Of a stretch of DNA of 64,000 bases, positions 7,144 through 16,165 are shown piece after piece (the first letter of the stretch is position 1; each line of letters opens with the position of its first letter). A program made the translations under genes and the position numbers. Source of the stretch: an uncultured Bacteroidales bacterium (GTDB taxonomy: Bacteria; Bacteroidota; Bacteroidia; Bacteroidales; UBA932); NCBI GenBank assembly GCA_945874155.1, contig CAMCFO010000006.1, forward strand, positions 1-64,000. The letters run 5' to 3'. The notes under the pieces are model-generated. The model ran no database searches and was not told the origin of the DNA. It was given only the letters and a program-made list of their open reading frames with translations.

Positions 7144-7372
7144 ATCGCATCACCGTCCGGATCCTCTCCCGCATATCAGGACGGTAGCAGTGCACCGGAC
7201 ACTTGTGGCACTTGGTCTTGGCGTCTCCGAACTTGCAGTGTTCTAGCCTGGCAATGGAGTAGTCAAGCAGTCCTCTGCACTCTTCACACAGCCCAGGGCT
7301 GCCGTGGTTCTTCCGGCACCACAGCTCAATCATATGCCTGACCGTCTTCTTTTCCCAATCGATGCGACCCAT
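7079..7372 (-). CDS. ygbA: YgbA-type nitrosative-stress protein
   Basis: The 97 residues match the nitrous-oxide-stimulated-promoter family (YgbA) end to end: an N-terminal helix with TVRHMIELWCRKNH, CxxC (LCEECRGLL), LEHCKFGD, KCHKCPVHCYRP, and the terminal VMRFSGPRMILHH. Conserved cysteines and histidines suggest a metal or iron-sulfur site. In enterobacteria ygbA is induced by nitric oxide and helps recovery from nitrosative stress. Its end overlaps the arginase-fold gene on the other strand by 65 bases. Its promoter must lie between 7373 and the GH2 gene end. Confidence 0.85.
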   Translation of the reverse strand: MGRIDWEKKTVRHMIELWCRKNHGSPGLCEECRGLLDYSIARLEHCKFGDAKTKCHKCPVHCYRPDMRERIRTVMRFSGPRMILHHSLEALRYLRSR

Positions 7373-7386
7373 ATCCTATAACTCCC

Positions 7387-7417
7387 GCGAAAATGGCCAA
7401 AAATCGACCGTTTTCGC
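7387..7417. terminator. Hairpin between the GH2 gene and ygbA
   Basis: Ten-base arms (GCGAAAATGG at 7387-7396, CCGTTTTCGC at 7408-7417; nine of ten bases pair, the tenth is G-U capable) sit 47 bases after the GH2 stop and 15 before the ygbA start codon. It may end the long PUL transcript. Because it is so close to ygbA, an operator role is an alternative. Confidence 0.45.
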
Positions 7418-7463
7418 TGAGTTTCCAGCAACACCGATATAGCGGCTACACTATCTTGAAATT

Positions 7464-9989
7464 TTAACGCATTACCCCAAGGGAAACTGAAGCGCTCCGG
7501 AGACCTTTGGAGTAAGCTTTTATTGTGGCTTCACCCGGGGTCTCTCCTGCCTGGAGAATCACTGTGAGCATTCCTCCGAAAGCGTGCATCCGCGTCTCGT
7601 GGAAAATGTCAAGGCAAGTCGGATCACCGTTTGCGGCCGCTCTGTACGAAGCGGCTCCTGTGACTGAAAACTCCACAAGATTCCCTGCCCCCGGACAGAG
7701 GTTGCCGTCCTTGTCAACTATCCTGACGGTCAGGTAACAGAGGTCCTTTCCGTCCGCTTTCAGGACGGGCAGTTCCTCCACACCGGTGAATGACAATCCG
7801 TTGACAATCTCTATGTGATGAGGCTTGCCGGCCGTGCGGACCGTTTCTTCCGCCACGACATTCCCATCCCGGTCGTACGCCACAGCCTTCAATTCACCTT
7901 TTTCATATTTCACTCCGTCCCAGATGAGTCTGTAGCGTTCCTCGTGGTTCTCGGTCTGAAGTCCCTCGGCAGGAGTCCCGGGGGCCTTTCTGCGTACACC
8001 CTGGCTCACTCCGTTGACAAACAGCTCGACCTGGGGCCAGGAAGTATAGACGAACACGGGGATTTCCTGCCCTTCGTGCCCCTCCCAGTTCCAATGCGGA
8101 AGGATATGCAGGGTGGGATTCTCCCTGTTCCAGATGCTCCGGTAGAGATAGAAGCGGTCTTTGGGGATAGATGCGAGGTCGATTATTCCGAACATCGAGC
8201 TGTGATTCGGCCAGGCGTCAGTGTCGTACGGAGACGGTTCCCCGAGATAGTCGAAACCGGTCCAGACGAACTGTCCCATAGTCCATGGATAATCCTCCGC
8301 AAGGGCAAAATCAATGTCGGGAACATTGGACCAGCGACAGGCATCCAGGTCGTAGGCCGAGCACTGATGGTCCTCATCGGTCGCACTGAAACGCTTTTGG
8401 GCAGGCAGTTTGTAAACTCCGCGCGAACTGACCGTAGATGCCGTTTCACTCCCGAGGATGAACCTTTGTGGAAGGGTATTCCAGGCCTCTTTGTACCGGA
8501 ATGTCCTGTAATTGAGCCCGGGCACGTCAATCAATGCGGCAAAACCGTTGTCAAGCACACAGGACACCTGGTCCATTCCGCAGGTGCAAAGGCGGGAAGG
8601 ATCTTCCCTGTGGCAGATATCCTGAAGGAATTTCGCAACACGGTAACCCTGCGGATCGCATTGTGAAGGGACCTCATTGCCGATGCTCCACAAGACGACG
8701 CACGGATTGTTGCGCCACCTGCGGAGCATCCTGACCATATCCCTTTCAGCCCAGGTGACTCCCTCGACATCGGACTGTTCATTGAAGAATCTGTGGTAGC
8801 CGTTGCTGCATTTGGCCACATCCCATTCATCGAAAGGCTCGATCATCATCATAAAGCCCATCTCGTCACAAAGATCCACCAGTTCCGGAGCCGGCATATT
8901 GTGGGATGTCCTGATTGCATCGCAGCCCATATCCTTCAGCAGAAGAAGCTGGTGCCTGAGGGCCGACACATTGACTGCGGCTCCGAGAGGGCCGAGGTCG
9001 TGGTGGTTGCAGACACCCTGGAATTTGCGGGGCTGCCCGTTGAGGAAAAATCCCTTCTCCGGAACAAATTCAACAGTCCGGAAGCCGAAACGTGTCCTGT
9101 AAATATCGACAAGGCTGTCACCATCGAAAAGCTTCGACTCCGCCACATACAGAGACGGTGTCTCAGGGCTCCACAACTGCGGATTCTCCACGATGAGATT
9201 CTGCACAAGAGGCTGTCCCTGGGCAGTCTTTCCTGCGAAAACGTTCTGCGACACTTCCGTCCCGTCAGGGGCATAGATGGAAGTCCGGATGCTTAGGGAA
9301 CGTCCCTCCCCTGAGGCGACTTCAGTCTCGATGTGCACCGAGGCATAGTCCTGCTCAATGTGCGGTGTGGTTAGATGAGTTCCCCACACGGGTATATGGA
9401 CCTTTCCTGTTGTTATGAGATGTACATTCCTGTAAAGTCCCGCTCCGGGATACCATCTGGAAGAGGAAGGCAGATTCTCCAGCCGCACCGCCAGGACATT
9501 CCCCTTTCCATCATCATTGAGAGCATCAGTGACATCCGTGTGGAAAGGGCTGTAGCCGTAAGGGGAACTGCAGACCTCCCGTCCGTTGACGTAAACCCTG
9601 GCGCCGCTCATCGCTCCGTCAAAGAGCAGCTGAGCAGTACGTCCCGGCTGGACGTCGAAACGAAGTCTGTACCAGCCGGCACCGACGTATGGCAATCCTC
9701 CGGTGCGCCCTGTCTTCAAAGTGGCCGTCTTCTCCATATTCTGTGTCACGGCAACACTCTGAAGGTCATTGGCGATGTCGAAAGGACCGGTTATCGCCCA
9801 GTCGTGCGGGATGGTCACACTCTCCCAGCGGGAATCGTCAAAATCAACAGACTCGGCGCCCGGGGCATCTCCAAGATGGAATTTCCAACCTTTTTCCAGA
9901 AGGACTTCGGTTCTCTGGGCAGAGACCGGCAGCCCCGAAAGGAAGGCTGACAATGCAAGCAATGAAATTAATATTGATTTCAATCTCAT
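7464..9989 (-). CDS. Secreted GH2 beta-galactosidase-like glycosidase
   Basis: The 841-residue protein has a Sec signal peptide (about 1-24) and the GH2 order: jelly-roll sugar-binding domain (about 28-195), Ig-like domain (about 200-305), TIM barrel (about 310-600), then C-terminal beta domains of the DUF4982 type. The acid/base is Glu439 in WSIGNE and the nucleophile is Glu515 in ILGSETAS. It would release terminal beta-linked sugars, most likely galactose, in the periplasm; related enzymes with DUF4982 also take other beta-glycosides. It is the last gene of the minus-strand PUL 1, 47 bases after the GH3 gene. Confidence 0.85.
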   Translation of the reverse strand: MRLKSILISLLALSAFLSGLPVSAQRTEVLLEKGWKFHLGDAPGAESVDFDDSRWESVTIPHDWAITGPFDIANDLQSVAVTQNMEKTATLKTGRTGGLPYVGAGWYRLRFDVQPGRTAQLLFDGAMSGARVYVNGREVCSSPYGYSPFHTDVTDALNDDGKGNVLAVRLENLPSSSRWYPGAGLYRNVHLITTGKVHIPVWGTHLTTPHIEQDYASVHIETEVASGEGRSLSIRTSIYAPDGTEVSQNVFAGKTAQGQPLVQNLIVENPQLWSPETPSLYVAESKLFDGDSLVDIYRTRFGFRTVEFVPEKGFFLNGQPRKFQGVCNHHDLGPLGAAVNVSALRHQLLLLKDMGCDAIRTSHNMPAPELVDLCDEMGFMMMIEPFDEWDVAKCSNGYHRFFNEQSDVEGVTWAERDMVRMLRRWRNNPCVVLWSIGNEVPSQCDPQGYRVAKFLQDICHREDPSRLCTCGMDQVSCVLDNGFAALIDVPGLNYRTFRYKEAWNTLPQRFILGSETASTVSSRGVYKLPAQKRFSATDEDHQCSAYDLDACRWSNVPDIDFALAEDYPWTMGQFVWTGFDYLGEPSPYDTDAWPNHSSMFGIIDLASIPKDRFYLYRSIWNRENPTLHILPHWNWEGHEGQEIPVFVYTSWPQVELFVNGVSQGVRRKAPGTPAEGLQTENHEERYRLIWDGVKYEKGELKAVAYDRDGNVVAEETVRTAGKPHHIEIVNGLSFTGVEELPVLKADGKDLCYLTVRIVDKDGNLCPGAGNLVEFSVTGAASYRAAANGDPTCLDIFHETRMHAFGGMLTVILQAGETPGEATIKAYSKGLRSASVSLGVMR

Positions 9990-10036
9990 AACGGAAAATA
10001 TATCATTCAGAGGCTGAGACTAAGCCTCAATATTCA

Positions 10037-12271
10037 TCATTCAACAACTTCCAGAACGGCTTCCAGACCGCCGACCATAATCCGGTATTCCCCGGAATCC
10101 AGATATTTCCGTCCGGTCCGGTCCACGAAACCGAGATCCCTCAACGGGTCGATTTCAAACTTGAAAACCATTGATTCACCGGCAGGAATCATCTTCTTCT
10201 CGAAGAATTTCAGTTCCTTGACAGGTCTTGTGATGAGGCTGTAAGGGTCACGGACAAACCACAGAACCGCCTGCTGTCCGTCACGGGAACTTGTGTTCAC
10301 CACTTCGACAGACGCGGTGACCTTGCCTTCCGGGCTGACCTTGTCTGAGTCCAGGGTAAGGTTCCGGTACTCGAATGTGGAATAGCTCAATCCGTAGCCG
10401 AATTCAAAAAGAGGTTCGCTCTGGATGTCCTTGTACAGTCCCTGGGTGCCACGTCGGCCGCTGTTCCTCCTGTTGTAATAGATCGGAATCTGGCCGGTGC
10501 TGTAAGGGAATGTCACGGCAAGCTTTGCTGAAGGATTGTACCTGCCGTCGAGGATTCCCGCAACTGCAGGCCCTGCCATAGTACCCGGATGCCAGATCAT
10601 CAGGACGGCGTCCGAATTGTCAACCACTTCACGAAGGTCCAAAGGACGTCCTCCGGAAACAAGGGTGACAACCGGTTTACCGACAGCCTTGACAGCCTTC
10701 AGGAAGTCAATCTGTATCTGTGGAATTTCAATGGTGGAACGTGAACAGTTCTCTCCGCTCCAACCTGCCTTGTGTCCGATGCAGACGACAGCGACATCAG
10801 ACTCCCGGACAGCCTTGAGGGCCTGCTCGAAGCCGCTCCTGTCATCCCCTTCGAAACCGCAGCCTTCCGCCGTCAGGATTCTGCCTTTGAACTCCTTTTC
10901 CAGACCTTCTGCAACGGTAATGACATCCTCCGCACGGGCCCTTGCATTCCAGTTGCCGTTGTGGACCTCCCTTGAAAGCGCAACAGGGCCGGCAACGGCC
11001 AGATTGCACTCCGGATTCAAAGGAAGAATGCCTCCCTCATTTTTCAGAAGGACCATTGTCTCGGCGGCCGCCTCCTCTGCCAGAGTGACGCTCTCCGGAA
11101 AAAGATACCTTTCCTCCTGAGGCCTCTCGCTGGCAAAAGGATGCTCAAACAGTCCCAGTCTGAACTTGATTCTCAGGACACGCCTCACGGCATCGTCCAG
11201 CTGCTCCATACTGACCTTGCCCTCGCTGATCAATTCCGGAAGATGCTTCGTGTAAAGGTCATCGACCATATCCATCTCCACACCGGCATTGAACGCAATC
11301 ATAGCCGCCTCCTTCTCGTCCTTTGCCATTCCCTGATTGACAAGCTGGCGCACGGCATCCCAGTCCGAGACCACGAATCCGTCGTGTCCCCATTTTTCCT
11401 TGAGCACTTCGGTGAGAATGTATCTGTTTCCTGTGGCAGGTGTCCCGCTTATGTTATGGAAAGCGCTCATCAGAGTCACCGCCCCGGCCTTCACTCCGGC
11501 CTCGAACGGAGGAAGATATGTGTCCCAAAGCGTCTGGTCGGAGATTTCAGTCGGGACATAATCCCTTCCGGCTTCCGAAGCGCCATAACCCACATAATGC
11601 TTCAAGCAGGCAGCAATCGTGTTTTCAGCCGAGAGGTCATCTCCCTGATATCCTTTCACCGCTGCACGGCAATAGACGGAGGCTGCGTAAGGATCTTCCC
11701 CATAGCCCTCCATTATCCTTCCCCAACGGGGGTCCCTGGCGATGTCCACCATAGGAGAAAAAGTCCAGTCAACACCGCAGGAATAAGCCTCTTGGGCAGC
11801 AACGGTACAACTTTTCCTGACCATTTCAGGGTTCCACGAACAAGCCTGCGCAAGAGGTATGGGGAACATTGTCCTGTAACCGTGGATTACGTCGTGGCCG
11901 AACAAAATCGGAATGCCCAGCCGGGACTCCTCCACGGCCTTTCTCTGCATCTCATTCCTCAGGAGGGCGTCGTCGCCGAAGTATATCAGGGAACCTATTT
12001 CCGCAGGCACGGCCCGGACAGCCTCCCCGAGATTGTTTTCCACAGTGTTCGTGCCCAGGGTGTACTGGCTGAGCTGGAGCAGTTTCTCCTCAAGGGTCAT
12101 CCTTGAAAGCAGGTCACTGACCCTGTCCTCGACAGATGCCGCAGAATTCTTGTACACAGGCTCCTGTGTCCGCTTCCTTGCAAAGCAGTCACTGTCCAAA
12201 GAAAATGAAAGAACGGCTGCCACAACCAGCCAAATAAGAGTCATTGATTTCTTCATATAATTCAATTTCAT
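10037..12271 (-). CDS. Periplasmic GH3 beta-glucosidase, BglX-like
   Basis: The 744-residue protein has a signal peptide, the GH3 N-terminal barrel (about 45-370) with the nucleophile Asp303 in VVSDWDAV and the KHYVGYG substrate loop, the GH3 C-terminal sandwich (about 410-640, including GENCSRSTIEIP) and a fibronectin-III-like tail (about 660-735). This is the BglX arrangement and length. The likely role is hydrolysis of terminal beta-glucosides or beta-xylosides from imported oligosaccharides. The start is either ATG 12271 or ATG 12256 (MKKSMTL). The gene begins five bases after the upstream stop codon. Confidence 0.85.
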   Translation of the reverse strand: MKLNYMKKSMTLIWLVVAAVLSFSLDSDCFARKRTQEPVYKNSAASVEDRVSDLLSRMTLEEKLLQLSQYTLGTNTVENNLGEAVRAVPAEIGSLIYFGDDALLRNEMQRKAVEESRLGIPILFGHDVIHGYRTMFPIPLAQACSWNPEMVRKSCTVAAQEAYSCGVDWTFSPMVDIARDPRWGRIMEGYGEDPYAASVYCRAAVKGYQGDDLSAENTIAACLKHYVGYGASEAGRDYVPTEISDQTLWDTYLPPFEAGVKAGAVTLMSAFHNISGTPATGNRYILTEVLKEKWGHDGFVVSDWDAVRQLVNQGMAKDEKEAAMIAFNAGVEMDMVDDLYTKHLPELISEGKVSMEQLDDAVRRVLRIKFRLGLFEHPFASERPQEERYLFPESVTLAEEAAAETMVLLKNEGGILPLNPECNLAVAGPVALSREVHNGNWNARARAEDVITVAEGLEKEFKGRILTAEGCGFEGDDRSGFEQALKAVRESDVAVVCIGHKAGWSGENCSRSTIEIPQIQIDFLKAVKAVGKPVVTLVSGGRPLDLREVVDNSDAVLMIWHPGTMAGPAVAGILDGRYNPSAKLAVTFPYSTGQIPIYYNRRNSGRRGTQGLYKDIQSEPLFEFGYGLSYSTFEYRNLTLDSDKVSPEGKVTASVEVVNTSSRDGQQAVLWFVRDPYSLITRPVKELKFFEKKMIPAGESMVFKFEIDPLRDLGFVDRTGRKYLDSGEYRIMVGGLEAVLEVVE

Positions 12272-12276
12272 AAATA

Positions 12277-15200
12277 CTACTTTATTTCATATTCATACAA
12301 AGAGAAGGAGTTGTCTTCCGGAAGACGGAAGCGGACCTTGCCGTCTTCTTCCACTATGCCCTCGAAGGCTTCGCCGCTGCCCGCCAATGGTTTGAAAGAG
12401 ACTTCGGAGCCCTCAGGAAGCCAGGTGGCGACCCGAGATTCGGACTCACCGGTCATCTCACGGAAGACAAGGACATAGCCGGAACGGTCGCTGCGGATTG
12501 ACTGGAATCCTGTCCAGGACCTTCCTGAAGGTTCCTCCCCGATTGGTAAAATCAGGCCTTCGTGGAAATCGTAACTGAATGATTTGTAGGTTTCAAGCAA
12601 AGGAGCGACGGAGAAAGCCTCCTCCGGAAGATTGGATGCCTCCATCCAGGCAAGGGGCTGTCCGGCCATAGAGACGGCAAAAAGATAGTCGAAGGAATAC
12701 CGGCCCGGAGCAAAAGGGTCATCGCCGTATTTCCCGGCATTTCTCCATTTGTTCAGGAACTCAATCTGGAACCTTTCAGCCGGAACATATTTCGAAAGCA
12801 TCCAGAGGTTGCGCAGGGTCTGGTAAGGATAGTAGTTGCCCCAGTCGGTGTAGCGGTTTTCAAGGAAAATGTTGCCGTAACTGCAGAAGGAATGATAGCC
12901 TCCCCTGCGGCTTGCAGTGGCATCCAGGTTGAACAGGACCTTGTTGCCGGTGCGCCGGAGCACGTCATCGAAAAGACGGTGGAGATTGGTCTCACCCTTC
13001 TTCGAGGTGATGGTCAGGCCGTCGATCTTGAAGACATAGATGCCGTATTTCTCAAACAGGCCTACAAGAATGTCCGCGTCCTTCTTCCAGTCTTCGAAGT
13101 CGTTCTGGACGCTCGGGTTGAACCACAGGCCGATGGTGATTCCCAGTTCCCGGCCCCTTTGGACAATCGGGGTCAGACCACGGGGATATTTCACAGGATC
13201 GGGAGTCCAGTAGTCGGGATTGTCGTGAATGTTCTTGAAAGAGCCTTTCGCAACGGCGGAGTTCGGACTTTTGCCGGCCTGCCAGCCGTCGTCAATCTGG
13301 AAGTGTGTGACTCCCAGACGGGCAGCCTTCTCCAGTTCCTCAAGGCAGAATTTCTCATTGACCTTCGAGTCCTGGCTGCGGTCTCCCCAAGTGTTCATCA
13401 TTATCATCTCGTCACGGTCGCGTCTGTGGAGGCGAAGCTGCTTCTGATAGGTTCTGAGGGCTTTGAGAGCCGAGAGTTCAGTGTCGTCACACACTCCGAG
13501 AACACAGGAATAGACACCGGTCCATTGGTCAGGACTGACGTCGGAGCCTTTTATTCCAAGACCTGTAACGGTGAAATGGCCGTATTCAGCAGTGAAGTCC
13601 GAGCCCGGATAGCTGAGCTGGGTGCTGGAGCAAGGGGCCTCCTTCAGGAAGAAATAGCCGTCGGAAGCGGCAGCATCCCTGAAAAACAGCAGATTGCCAC
13701 GGCAGGACATCTTGTGGTAAGGAATGAACTCCCTTTCAGCAACAAGATTGTTGTTCCAGTCGGTCACGTCCCAAAATTCGACAGCCCTGGCGTGCCAGTG
13801 CTTCCCTCCGAAATCCACCTGGTCAAGGACAGCCTGAACCGGTTTTGTAGCCATATCGGCAACGGATTCTATGTTCTTCCGGTCCGCCGCTGAGGTCTCA
13901 GCAGAAGGTTCCATCCCCGGGAGACAGCCTTTGAGATAGGTGTCACAGGCGATTGCAGGCACATCGGCATAGACTCTGAACTCCCTGCGGACCGTGACCT
14001 GTCCGACAGTCGTGGTCACGACTGCCTTGTGGAAGCCCGGTGTGATGCCGTCAGAAGGGACATCCACGGATTCAAAAGAGGCTTCTCTGCCGGGTGAACT
14101 GTCCCGGGACACGGAGAAATCCGGTCTGAGGGCAACATTTCTTCTGGTGACTCCCGTTTTCTTGTTGGTGACGCTGAAGGTCATCAGATTGCCTCCGTTC
14201 CAGACGAACTTCCTTTCAACCAGACGGTTCCCCACGACAAGAGTGTCATTGTCCAGACGGCTGTAGCCTGCAGCCACAGGCCTGTCAAGCAAGCGGTTGG
14301 GCAGATTGAAATTCTGGTCATTCAGACCTTCCCTCTTTCCTGCCCCTTCCATCATCATTGCCTTGAGTTCATCCAGACGGGACTCATAGACTCCCCTTGG
14401 TGTGCAGCCGTTCCGGGAGCAGATTGCGGCCGCCATACCGACCACTTCACCCATCATTCCCGTGGTGCGCATCACCCTGACAGTGCCGAGGGCGACGTGG
14501 GTCACACTGATGTTCCTGCCCGCAAGGAAAAGATTATCCACATCCCTGGAATACAGACATCTGTAAGGAACGGGATATGGATGAATCCAGTTGTGCACCG
14601 TCGAGGCCTTGAACTCGTTGCCCGGGAATTTTGCCGAATTGTCACTGTCAGGTGAATGCAGGTCAATTGCCCAGGTGGTTGTGAATGAAGCATCCTCGTG
14701 GGGGATGTTCCTGTCTATGTCGTTCTGTGTGAGGATGTAATCCCCGACAATGCGGCGGGATTCCCTTTTGCCGGCTATGTAGGCCACCCAACCGAGGGAA
14801 CGGTTCGCCCATTTTGAATTGTTTTCAAGATGATTTTTGAGGAAACTCCAGTTGGAATAGACCACAAGAAGGCCGTAGTCCCTGATCCTTTCTGCATCCG
14901 CGATCTGGTCGAGGTTCATTCCCGTCTCCCATTTCCATTCGCCCATCGTGACCTTCTCGCAGTTTGAGGCGTTGAAATCGATGCCATAGGCAAATTCCGG
15001 GAAGGAGGTCATCTCTCCCCTGTCCTCGGAATACCACTGGACGGATGCCCCCATCGTCATCTTGTCCGCCTGCTGAGGGGCAAGGGATTCCCCGAAGTCG
15101 CTCCGGGCTTCCCTGCCGGTCATATATGACGCCCCGGCAAGGACGGCAACAGTTCCGTCACCAGTGCAATCAGAGAAAAGAGGAGCCTCCAAAAGAATTT

Positions 15201-16137
15201 CCTCACCGGTCTCTATATGCTTGATTCTGAGAACCGAAATCCTGTTTCCGGTTTTCACCACATCCACAGCCCTGAAATTGGAAAACAGTTTTATGCCTTC
15301 CTCCGCCTCTATGAACTGCTGTTTCTTTTCATCTTCGTAATATTCAGCAGGCTTTGCATTTCCGCCCATAGTGTGTCCGAACTCACGCTGCATCCTGCCC
15401 AGACCGGTGTAGGGTTCCATCTCGACATAACCGCCCAGATGCACCCTGACTTCCGAACTGTTGTTGCCTCCCAGGACCGGACGGTCATTCACGAGGGCCA
15501 CCTTCAAGCCGTTTCTCGAGGCTGCCGCAGCGGCGCACATCCCGGCGATTCCGCCACCGGCAACAACGAAGTCAAACTGTTTGACAGACGCATCGGGGAG
15601 ATTCAGCTTCTCTTTCCTGAAAGCAGCTAGTTCCTCCACGGATGCAGGAGGACAGTTCCTGTCCTTTGTGAGAAAAACCGCATCACAACGTCCGTCAAAA
15701 CCGGTAAGGTCACCCAGAGCAAGGGAGACGGTCCCTTCCTTCAGGCGGACCTTGCCGGCAGACTGCCACATCCATTCATCACCCTCAGCCCCGAGCTCAT
15801 TGGGGAGGACCTTCCCGTCAATCTTCACGACAAACCTTCCAGGTCCCCTGCCGGAAGTCCAGGGAGACACCCAGTTGTAGGTTCTCACCCAGACCTCGTA
15901 AACACCACTTTCAGGAACAGTCACCTGCGTGGAAGCATCCGTGACAGGCACTCCAAGTCCGTGGGCAAGCAGATACGGAGACCCCATAATGTCCATAAAC
16001 TGCTGGTCCACGACCCAGCCTCCCTTGTGCGTGAAGCTTTCCGCCTCAACGAGAATGCCGGACGTTTTTGCAGACAAGACTCCGGAAAACACTCCACAAA
16101 TGGCCGACAACAAGATTATGATGAATGTTCTTTTCAT
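12277..16137 (-). CDS. Secreted FAD-dependent oxidoreductase fused to a GH36-like barrel
   Basis: From ATG 16137 the protein is 1286 residues. In order it has a Sec signal peptide (1-23), a jelly-roll carbohydrate-binding-like domain (about 27-160), an FAD_oxidored domain starting with the dinucleotide fold FVVAGGGIAGM (about 190-200) and GGNNSSEVRVHLGG, and a C-terminal melibiase-like barrel from about 914 with IDDGWQ, GLWFNPS and FKIDG; Asp1039 in KID is the expected GH36 nucleophile and Asp1098 in YTDWG a candidate acid/base. The upstream ATG 16191 would overlap the preceding gene and spoil the signal peptide. The signal has no twin-arginine motif, so the flavin would have to load outside the cytoplasm. 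Likely reactions are sugar oxidation plus alpha-galactoside-type cleavage, both inferred. Confidence 0.75.
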   Translation of the reverse strand: MKRTFIIILLSAICGVFSGVLSAKTSGILVEAESFTHKGGWVVDQQFMDIMGSPYLLAHGLGVPVTDASTQVTVPESGVYEVWVRTYNWVSPWTSGRGPGRFVVKIDGKVLPNELGAEGDEWMWQSAGKVRLKEGTVSLALGDLTGFDGRCDAVFLTKDRNCPPASVEELAAFRKEKLNLPDASVKQFDFVVAGGGIAGMCAAAAASRNGLKVALVNDRPVLGGNNSSEVRVHLGGYVEMEPYTGLGRMQREFGHTMGGNAKPAEYYEDEKKQQFIEAEEGIKLFSNFRAVDVVKTGNRISVLRIKHIETGEEILLEAPLFSDCTGDGTVAVLAGASYMTGREARSDFGESLAPQQADKMTMGASVQWYSEDRGEMTSFPEFAYGIDFNASNCEKVTMGEWKWETGMNLDQIADAERIRDYGLLVVYSNWSFLKNHLENNSKWANRSLGWVAYIAGKRESRRIVGDYILTQNDIDRNIPHEDASFTTTWAIDLHSPDSDNSAKFPGNEFKASTVHNWIHPYPVPYRCLYSRDVDNLFLAGRNISVTHVALGTVRVMRTTGMMGEVVGMAAAICSRNGCTPRGVYESRLDELKAMMMEGAGKREGLNDQNFNLPNRLLDRPVAAGYSRLDNDTLVVGNRLVERKFVWNGGNLMTFSVTNKKTGVTRRNVALRPDFSVSRDSSPGREASFESVDVPSDGITPGFHKAVVTTTVGQVTVRREFRVYADVPAIACDTYLKGCLPGMEPSAETSAADRKNIESVADMATKPVQAVLDQVDFGGKHWHARAVEFWDVTDWNNNLVAEREFIPYHKMSCRGNLLFFRDAAASDGYFFLKEAPCSSTQLSYPGSDFTAEYGHFTVTGLGIKGSDVSPDQWTGVYSCVLGVCDDTELSALKALRTYQKQLRLHRRDRDEMIMMNTWGDRSQDSKVNEKFCLEELEKAARLGVTHFQIDDGWQAGKSPNSAVAKGSFKNIHDNPDYWTPDPVKYPRGLTPIVQRGRELGITIGLWFNPSVQNDFEDWKKDADILVGLFEKYGIYVFKIDGLTITSKKGETNLHRLFDDVLRRTGNKVLFNLDATASRRGGYHSFCSYGNIFLENRYTDWGNYYPYQTLRNLWMLSKYVPAERFQIEFLNKWRNAGKYGDDPFAPGRYSFDYLFAVSMAGQPLAWMEASNLPEEAFSVAPLLETYKSFSYDFHEGLILPIGEEPSGRSWTGFQSIRSDRSGYVLVFREMTGESESRVATWLPEGSEVSFKPLAGSGEAFEGIVEEDGKVRFRLPEDNSFSLYEYEIK

Positions 16138-16165
16138 ATTTCCAAATGAAACCAAAGGTACAAAT

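Noticed and set aside
12892..13893. A 333-codon plus-strand frame in the flavoprotein-GH36 gene
   Set aside because: Antisense to a gene with intact catalytic motifs on the minus strand; no domain seen.
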